DNA of 17,745 nt from CALAED01 sp937891035 (GTDB lineage Bacteria > Actinomycetota > Actinomycetes > Streptosporangiales > Streptosporangiaceae), in NCBI GenBank assembly GCA_035642125.1, contig DASQSZ010000241.1, positions 1-17,745 of the forward strand, in the 5' to 3' direction. Below, one piece after another: positions 13,522 through 17,745 of this stretch. The translations under genes and the position numbers were made by a program. Position 1 is the stretch's first letter. Every line of letters starts with the position of its first letter. The notes below the pieces were generated by a model. The model saw nothing but the letters and a program-made list of their open reading frames with translations. It was not told the DNA's origin and did not search any database.

Positions 13522-14007
13522 ATGGGCAAACCCGCATACCCAGAGGCCGCGCTCCTCAACACCGCACGCCTGGCGCGGCGACTCAGCCTGCCCGACGCCG
13601 CCGCGCGAGCCGGCGTATCTCATCAAACCTGGGGCCGCGTCGAACGCAGCGACGGCAACCGGGCCGGCGCCGACACCATCGCCCACATGGCGCACGCCGT
13701 CGGCATTGCCTCGGAGAGACTCGCCAGCATCGCCACAAGTGAGTCAGATAATCACCTCAGGCGCGCGGCCGAAGTGCTTCGCGAGATCGAGATGCAAGGC
13801 TCGAGCGGGAGCGAGTTCCAGCGTTGGCTCCAGAGCCAGCTAAGAGAGTTTTCGGACGAGGAACGGGTCATCGTCGAGGAGCTGCTATCTGAGTATCAGG
13901 AGCTCCAGCAATCCAACGCCAGACTCATGGAAAAGATCGTTGTTTTGTTTCGGCAGCGTAAGCGGGGCGACCACGGTGATGGTCCTGGCGCGGCCGCCGT
14001 CGAGTGA
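13522..14007 (+). CDS. XRE-family transcriptional regulator, candidate phage repressor
   Basis: The product has 161 residues. A helix-turn-helix of the Cro/C1 type lies at about 12-64 (TARLARRLSLPDAAARAGVS, HQTWGRVERSDGNRAGADTI). The C-terminal part (about 100-150) is a long charged helix (EFSDEERVIVEELLSEYQEL) that could dimerise by coiled coil. It is divergent from the early operon and its start lies directly after three operator-like repeats. This is the position of a lysogeny repressor with autoregulation. There is no convincing ribosome binding site at the usual distance (only GAGAG about 10 nt upstream). The length is shorter than self-cleaving repressors, and no peptidase domain is seen. 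Confidence 0.85.
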   Translation: MGKPAYPEAALLNTARLARRLSLPDAAARAGVSHQTWGRVERSDGNRAGADTIAHMAHAVGIASERLASIATSESDNHLRRAAEVLREIEMQGSSGSEFQRWLQSQLREFSDEERVIVEELLSEYQELQQSNARLMEKIVVLFRQRKRGDHGDGPGAAAVE

Positions 14008-14203
14008 TCTTGACGTGGAATCTGACCGATACTGGCCGAAACTCCTATCTCAGGGGGTGACAAACGGGTCACTTGTTGTGCACACTCTCAAGCCAGGCAC
14101 AACAGAACAATCACAAGCAACGGATCGGTCTCAGCGTCTCATCCCAGCCAGGACGCCCGACTCAGCGCCGATCACGGGGGTGCCAGATCCCAGGGAGTGG
14201 GGA
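14008..14203. other. Intergenic region with two short inverted repeats
   Basis: This 196-bp stretch separates the repressor candidate from the membrane protein gene. It contains GTGAC/GTCAC arms (14057-14061, 14068-14072) and TTGTGC/GCACAA arms (14076-14081, 14097-14102). One frame stays open through it, but I see no good start or codon pattern. A promoter for the following genes may be here, but none stands out. Confidence 0.35.
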
Positions 14204-14476
14204 ATGTCAGCCAGTTACACCCGTGGTGCCATCATCGTCGCAGACGTCCTGTGCTGGGCAGGAGCAGCCAGTAGCGTCATATGGGAGTGGCCGGCGATGG
14301 AATGGCGCGGACTCTTGCTCGCCGCCGCCGTCGCCCTGTTGATCGTCGATCGGACGTCCGCCGGTCCAAGCATGCGCCGCACAGCTCACATCTTCTATGA
14401 GAAGGGTGTCCACGACACCCTGGCGAAGGTGAACTCTTCATCCGAAGACAGAGATGGAACGCTCCGGGCTGGATAA
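14204..14476 (+). CDS. Small two-helix membrane protein upstream of the integrase
   Basis: The product has 90 residues. The ATG at 14204 is chosen because GGGAG lies about 7 nt upstream and because the hydrophobic part begins immediately afterwards. Two membrane helices are likely: residues 8-27 (GAIIVADVLCWAGAASSVIW) and 32-48 (WRGLLLAAAVALLIVD), joined by a short turn, followed by a polar cytoplasmic tail. Its expression from the same side as the repressor suggests it is made in the lysogen, where small membrane proteins can act in superinfection exclusion. That role is inference; no family is recognised. The stop lies 38 nt before the integrase start. Confidence 0.72.
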   Translation: MSASYTRGAIIVADVLCWAGAASSVIWEWPAMEWRGLLLAAAVALLIVDRTSAGPSMRRTAHIFYEKGVHDTLAKVNSSSEDRDGTLRAG

Positions 14477-14513
14477 AAGACCAAAATCCCCTGACACAAA
14501 AGGGACAAAGCCC

Positions 14514-15902
14514 ATGAAGGGCTACACATTCAAACGTTGCAGCTGCAAAAACCCCAAAACGGGTCAGCAAATTGGCCCCAAATGCCCAGATCTCACGAAA
14601 AAGGGGCACGGCACATATGGCTATTCGGTCCGAATCGAGTCGACTAGCGGGATACGCGAACTGCGCCGAATGGGGTTCAACACCCTCGGCAAAGCCGAAG
14701 CCACACTCGAGCATGTCCGCGACCTGGTGAAGCTTGCCGGCCCGGATGACATCAAGACTCGGCGGAAAATCGGCGATCTGCTCTTTGAGCGCACCAAGCG
14801 CGGTGGTGAACTGCCCGCGGTCGAAGAGGTACGGCGCCGGCTCGGTCTCGGCCGCGACCCCGGCGCGCCGGGCGAGACCTTCGGCGAGGCGTGGGCGGCG
14901 TGGCTGGCCGGCAAGCGGAAGCTGAAGACCTCGTCCACGAAACGCTATGACGAGATCGGCCGGCACTGGCTGCTGCCCGTACTCGAAGACGTCCTGCTCG
15001 AAAAGCTGAAGGATCAGCACTGCACGGCGGTATTCGAACGGATCGACACGTTCAACGAGGAGATCGATGCCGCCGCCGAAGAAGACCGGGAACCGAATCT
15101 GCCGGGCGATGTGCGGGAGCGCGCCAAGGTCGTCGGGGTCGCCACCCAGCATCGGATTTTTGCGGCGCTGCGCGTCTTCCTCAACCACCAGTGGAGGCGG
15201 CGGCACGTGATCCCGTTCAACCCGATCTACGCCGTCGAGCTTGATCCGGAGATCAGAGAGCAGGCGCTGACCTGGGACCCCGATCAGGTGGCTCATTTCC
15301 TGGACTTCCACGCCGACGATCGGCTGATCGCGATGTGGCGATTCGTGTTGCTGCGCGGGTTCCGCCGCGGCGAGCTCGCCGGCCTTGCCGATGAGGACGT
15401 TGACCTCGACGCCGGGACGGTCAGGGTGAATGTGGCGCTGTTGCAGATCGGCGGGAAGCTGGTGTGGGATACGCTGAAGTCGGCAGCGGGTGGCCGCACG
15501 GTCGACCTCGACGAGGACACGATCGTGGTGGCGCGCGCGCATCGGGCGCGCCGGAAGCGTGAGCAGCTGGCGGCTGGGGCGTGGATCGAGTCGGGCCGGT
15601 TCTTCACGCGTGAGGACGGGAGCGCGCTGAACCCCGAGTGGATCAGCCGGCGCTTTAAGGCGATGGCGCGCGAGGCGGGGCTGCCGGTGATCCGGTTGCA
15701 TGATGGGCGGCACACCGCGGCGACGTTGATGCTCGAGGCGGGACTGGATGTGAGGATCGCGCAGGACGTACTGGGGCATTCGACGAGCGTGATCACCCGC
15801 GACACCTATCAGCATGTGCGGCGGCAGGTGCATAAGGACGCGGCCCAGAGGGTGGTCGATTTGCTGCCCGGCCGTTCGGACGCGAAGGACGCAAGATCGT
15901 AG
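14514..15902 (+). CDS. int: Tyrosine site-specific recombinase (integrase)
   Basis: The product (462 aa) should carry out integration and, with an excisionase, excision of the element. Catalytic residues are all present: R284 (GFRRGEL), K322 (DTLKSAAGGRT), H396 and R399 (LHDGRH), H422 (LGHSTS) and nucleophile Y432 (DTYQHV). The N-terminus (KRCSCKNPKTG and GPKCPDL) is a Cys-containing arm-binding segment typical of actinobacterial integrases. Residues 120-240 form the core-binding domain. ATG 14514 is preferred over ATG 14454 because AGGGA lies 8 nt upstream and the usual N-terminal motif begins there. The first 150 bp are less GC-rich than the rest. It reads towards the tRNA-Ser gene, its likely target. 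Confidence 0.96.
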   Translation: MKGYTFKRCSCKNPKTGQQIGPKCPDLTKKGHGTYGYSVRIESTSGIRELRRMGFNTLGKAEATLEHVRDLVKLAGPDDIKTRRKIGDLLFERTKRGGELPAVEEVRRRLGLGRDPGAPGETFGEAWAAWLAGKRKLKTSSTKRYDEIGRHWLLPVLEDVLLEKLKDQHCTAVFERIDTFNEEIDAAAEEDREPNLPGDVRERAKVVGVATQHRIFAALRVFLNHQWRRRHVIPFNPIYAVELDPEIREQALTWDPDQVAHFLDFHADDRLIAMWRFVLLRGFRRGELAGLADEDVDLDAGTVRVNVALLQIGGKLVWDTLKSAAGGRTVDLDEDTIVVARAHRARRKREQLAAGAWIESGRFFTREDGSALNPEWISRRFKAMAREAGLPVIRLHDGRHTAATLMLEAGLDVRIAQDVLGHSTSVITRDTYQHVRRQVHKDAAQRVVDLLPGRSDAKDARS

Positions 15903-15904
15903 CG
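15888..15904 (+). repeat. 17-bp direct repeat, copy 1 (spans the integrase stop)
   Basis: GACGCAAGATCGTAGCG covers the last codons and stop of the integrase gene and recurs exactly at 16087-16103. The two copies are 199 bp apart and flank a micro-ORF. They may be integrase arm-binding sites or scars of a small insertion or duplication. Confidence 0.85.
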
Positions 15905-15921
15905 TGGTACATGAGGCAAAC

Positions 15922-16083
15922 GTGAGAGCCAGCCTTGACACCGCTCAGATGCTGGACTCCATGGACAACGACCCTCAGGCCGAACAGCCCGCGAGCGCGC
16001 CGCCTTCCCTGGTTGGCTGCTGCCCCATCTGCACGGCGGACTACGTCCCTGATCTGCCGCACGTCTGCTACGGCTGGCGATAG
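15922..16083 (+). CDS. Possible 53-residue Cys-rich micro-protein
   Basis: A short reading frame follows the integrase stop. A GTG at 15922 has GAGG 5 nt upstream; ATG at 15949 would give 44 residues. The first part is acidic (DSMDNDPQAEQPAS). The C-terminal part has GCCPICTADY and HVCYGWR, a possible C-x2-C plus H-x-C zinc knuckle as in short actinobacterial proteins. It lies exactly between two 17-bp direct repeats. Support is the knuckle and the start context only. Confidence 0.5.
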   Translation: MRASLDTAQMLDSMDNDPQAEQPASAPPSLVGCCPICTADYVPDLPHVCYGWR

Positions 16084-16086
16084 AAC

Positions 16087-16103
16087 GACGCAAGATCGTA
16101 GCG
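16087..16103 (+). repeat. 17-bp direct repeat, copy 2
   Basis: An exact copy of 15888-15904 begins 4 nt after the stop of the micro-ORF. Just downstream, GCGTCCAT occurs twice, 11 bp apart (16108-16115, 16119-16126), which could be further arm-type binding sites. Confidence 0.85.
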
Positions 16104-16138
16104 GGGCGCGTCCATTCTGCGTCCATCCAGCGGATAAA

Positions 16139-16178
16139 CGATCACTATTTGGATAGTCGATCTTCCCGGATCCGGGAA
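16139..16178. repeat. Imperfect inverted repeat followed by a perfect 16-bp palindrome
   Basis: The arms GATCACTAT and ATAGTCGATC (about 16140-16162) pair with one bulged base, and TTCCCGGATCCGGGAA at 16163-16178 is its own reverse complement. They lie between the integrase and the tRNA, on the element side of the presumed attachment site. They may bind integrase, excisionase or a host factor. Confidence 0.65.
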
Positions 16179-16193
16179 AAAGCCTGGTCAGGC
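16177..16193 (-). terminator. Rho-independent terminator of the tRNA-Ser gene
   Basis: On the minus strand the tRNA 3' end is followed at once by GCCTGACCAGGC, a 4-5-bp stem, and then five T residues. The order tRNA, short hairpin, T-tract is the usual one for a tRNA transcript end. Confidence 0.7.
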
Positions 16194-16281
16194 GGAGGGT
16201 GTGGGATTCGAACCCACGAGACCGGTCACCCGGCCTAGCGGTTTTCAAGACCGCCGCCATCGTCCACTAGGCGAACCCTCC
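16193..16281 (-). tRNA. tRNA-Ser (anticodon UGA)
   Basis: The 89-nt minus-strand gene folds as a cloverleaf. The acceptor arms are GGAGGGT and ACCCTCC with discriminator G. The anticodon arm CGGTCTTGAAAACCG has the anticodon TGA. A long variable arm follows, typical of serine tRNAs, and the T arm is GTGGG-TTCGAAT-CCCAC. CCA is not encoded. It lies 22 bp downstream of the ATPase stop codon and on the same strand. Confidence 0.95.
16193..16281. other. Probable attachment site of the element (att junction in tRNA-Ser)
   Basis: The tRNA 3' end points to the integrase gene 290 bp away, the standard arrangement for tyrosine integrases that use tRNA genes. The element should carry a copy of the 3' part of the gene so that the tRNA stays intact. 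No second copy is visible in the window, so the crossover position and core length are unknown. Confidence 0.65.
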
Positions 16282-16290
16282 TGGTCGAGG

Positions 16291-16314
16291 GCCCACTTTA
16301 CCGTCAGAGTGGGC
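16291..16314 (-). repeat. 7-bp stem-loop over the ATPase stop codon
   Basis: GCCCACT (16291-16297) and AGTGGGC (16308-16314) pair around a 10-nt loop holding the stop codon of the ATPase gene. It precedes the tRNA by 10 nt and may be a processing signal between the two transcripts; there is no T-tract. Confidence 0.5.
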
Positions 16315-17745
16315 GGGCGAAGCCGTCACCGACCGTGGCGGCGAGCTGGAGGTAGCCGTCGCGGGTGGCCGCAGCGAGCTGATCGAGCTCGACCTCGGCG
16401 CCCTCCTCAAGGTGAGCGTCGTACGGGATGCGCACGACGGCGCGGCAGCGAGCCTCGAAGTGTTCTTGGAGGCGGTCGAGGTCGACGGAGCTCTTGCTGC
16501 GCGGGCGGACCATCGACAAGACCACCACGCCACCCCGGACGAGGTCGTCGTAGCCGTGGGCCTGCAGCCAGTCAAGGGTGGCGCTCGCCGACCTGGCCCC
16601 GTCGACCGACGGGGAGCTCACCAGGACGAGCTGGTCGGCCAGGCTGAGGACACCGGCCATCGCCGAGTGCAGCAGGCCGGTCCCGCAGTCGGTCAGGCAG
16701 ATGGAGTAGTAGTGCTCGAGCACCTGGGTGACCGTGCGGTAGTCCTCCTCGCTGAAAGCCTCGGAGACGGCCGGATCCTGGTCGGAGGCGAGCACTTCGA
16801 GGCGTGAGGAGGCCTGGGAGGTGTAGGCGCGCACGTCCGCGTATCGCTGGATCTGGTCGCGCTCGTTGACCAGATCGCGTACGGTGGCGCGGGTCTCGAG
16901 CCGCACCTTGTCCGAGAGCGTGCCGCGGTCGGGGTTGGCGTCGACGGCGATCACGCGGTCGCCGCGCAGCGCGGCCAGCGTCGAGCCGAGGCCGACGGTC
17001 GTCGTCGTCTTGCCCACGCCGCCCTTGAGGCTCATCACGGCGACGCGATGATGACCGCCGGCCACGGGGGTGCAGGCCCGGGCGACAAGCTCGCGGCGGC
17101 GCAGCTCGGCGGATGACTCACCGGGGTGGATCGTGCCGATCGAGGCCTTGTAGACCAGCCGCCGCCAGCCGCCCGCCGGCGCGTGGCGTCGATCGCGCAG
17201 CAGGTTTTCCGTGCTCAGACTGTCCCAGCCCGCCGGGGGTTGCGGTGGCTGCTGGGTCATCGGCTGCGGCGGTGCCATATTGGCCGGCGGCATCGGCAAC
17301 GCCGCCTGCCGAGGCTGGTACGACTCCGGCGGGTAGCCGCCCTGCTGCGGCGGGGGATAGCCCTGCCGTGCGTACGGCGGCGGGCCCGGGTGGGAGGCCT
17401 GACGCTGGTCGTAGGGGGGCGGGCCGGAGTAGGCCTGCGGCTCCCCGTAGGCGGGTTGCGCGCCGATGGGCGGCGGCGCGTTGTCGACCCACTGCATCAC
17501 CTGCGTGGGTTGTTCCGCGGGCGGCTCGCCCGGTACGTACGGGGCGGCGGACGCGGGGCCGTACGGCATGAAGCCTTGGGGCGAGAACGGCGGTGGGCCG
17601 CCGAAGTCGGGGCCGGGCGGGCCCGGCGGCGCCTGCGTCGGAGGCGCGGGAGGCGACGGCGGGCTGGGAGGTGCGGGCTGGTCGGCCGCACTCGACGGGG
17701 GCTGGGGCGGCTCAGCCGCGGTGGGGGCGGGCTCGGACGGCTCGG
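16304..17745 (-). CDS. Proline-rich MinD/ParA-like ATPase, EspI-like (5' end outside the window)
   Basis: The gene is open to the right edge: codons upstream of the first internal ATG (17569) continue without a stop and encode the same proline-rich sequence (for example FGGPPPFSPQGF), so the true start lies beyond the window. At least 480 residues are present. Counting from the internal ATG, 1-115 is Pro/Gln/Gly/Tyr-rich and disordered. The ATPase domain begins near 174 with a deviant Walker A motif KGGVGKTTTT (182-191), VIAVDANPDRGTL with D210, and CLTDCGTG further on. Proteins with this layout occur in actinobacterial type VII (ESX) secretion loci and resemble EspI. It lies on the host side of the tRNA. 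Its role in secretion is inferred from the layout only. Confidence 0.87.
   Translation of the reverse strand, partial: EPSEPAPTAAEPPQPPSSAADQPAPPSPPSPPAPPTQAPPGPPGPDFGGPPPFSPQGFMPYGPASAAPYVPGEPPAEQPTQVMQWVDNAPPPIGAQPAYGEPQAYSGPPPYDQRQASHPGPPPYARQGYPPPQQGGYPPESYQPRQAALPMPPANMAPPQPMTQQPPQPPAGWDSLSTENLLRDRRHAPAGGWRRLVYKASIGTIHPGESSAELRRRELVARACTPVAGGHHRVAVMSLKGGVGKTTTTVGLGSTLAALRGDRVIAVDANPDRGTLSDKVRLETRATVRDLVNERDQIQRYADVRAYTSQASSRLEVLASDQDPAVSEAFSEEDYRTVTQVLEHYYSICLTDCGTGLLHSAMAGVLSLADQLVLVSSPSVDGARSASATLDWLQAHGYDDLVRGGVVVLSMVRPRSKSSVDLDRLQEHFEARCRAVVRIPYDAHLEEGAEVELDQLAAATRDGYLQLAATVGDGFARPL

Larger units (their letters stand above)
1..16200. mobile_element. Right end of an integrated prophage or phage-like element
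   Basis: A tyrosine integrase ends 290 bp from the 3' end of a tRNA-Ser gene. Behind it lie divergent XRE-type regulators and a long overlapping leftward operon of phage-type early genes (excisionase, DEDDh exonuclease, PD-(D/E)XK nuclease, Gp3-like protein, orphan methyltransferase). This is the usual organisation of an actinobacterial temperate phage next to its attachment site. No tail, capsid, terminase, RepSA or TraB/FtsK gene lies in the window, so prophage versus conjugative element rests on the early genes only. The left boundary is outside the window. The right boundary should lie inside the tRNA gene, but its exact base cannot be placed without the second attachment site. Confidence 0.75.

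Noticed and set aside
14277..15941. Minus-strand frame of 554 codons opposite the integrase
   Set aside because: It is the antisense shadow of a high-GC gene whose sense product has all six catalytic integrase residues.
1..16200. Actinomycete integrative and conjugative element
   Set aside because: Integrase, excisionase and tRNA target would fit, but no RepSA-type replication gene or TraB/FtsK-type transfer gene is in the window, and the early genes are phage-like. It cannot be fully excluded without the left part.

Overview
The window looks like the right-hand end of a prophage (or a closely related integrative element) in a high-GC actinomycete, followed by a short piece of host chromosome. 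The evidence for an actinomycete is the very high GC, many GTG starts, actinophage-type early genes, and a proline-rich MinD/ParA-like ATPase of the kind found in actinobacterial type VII secretion loci. Assignment to a particular order is not possible from this sequence.

Layout. (a) From about 13366 down to the left edge runs one leftward, extremely compact early operon of 24 genes. Most junctions are 1-4 nt overlaps (ATGA, GTGA, TGATG) and three are 8-nt overlaps. It starts with a small XRE regulator and an excisionase-like protein. An orphan IS110-C-terminal-like protein follows, then several small proteins including a DUF6504-like one. Next come a nucleic-acid module (PD-(D/E)XK nuclease, Gp3/RDF-like protein, a Cys-rich protein, DEDDh exonuclease), a run of small phage proteins and micro membrane proteins, and finally an orphan beta-class DNA methyltransferase. 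(b) 13367-13521 is a divergent control region with 10-bp-periodic operator-like repeats (GAGCTAA) beside both start codons. (c) A rightward module follows: XRE repressor candidate, a small two-helix membrane protein and a tyrosine integrase, then a 290-bp attachment-side region that contains a micro-ORF between two 17-bp direct repeats. (d) A tRNA-Ser(UGA) gene on the minus strand (16193-16281) has its 3' end facing the integrase, so it is the likely integration site. (e) Host DNA resumes with the ATPase gene (16304 to the right edge), which is open at the window end and therefore partial.

How it may work together (inference): the divergent regulators choose between the rightward module (integration, possibly surface exclusion) and the leftward early operon (Xis, recombination/replication functions, DNA modification). 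The other attachment site, the structural genes and the replication initiator would lie to the left of the window. No CRISPR array, rRNA or complete insertion sequence was seen.
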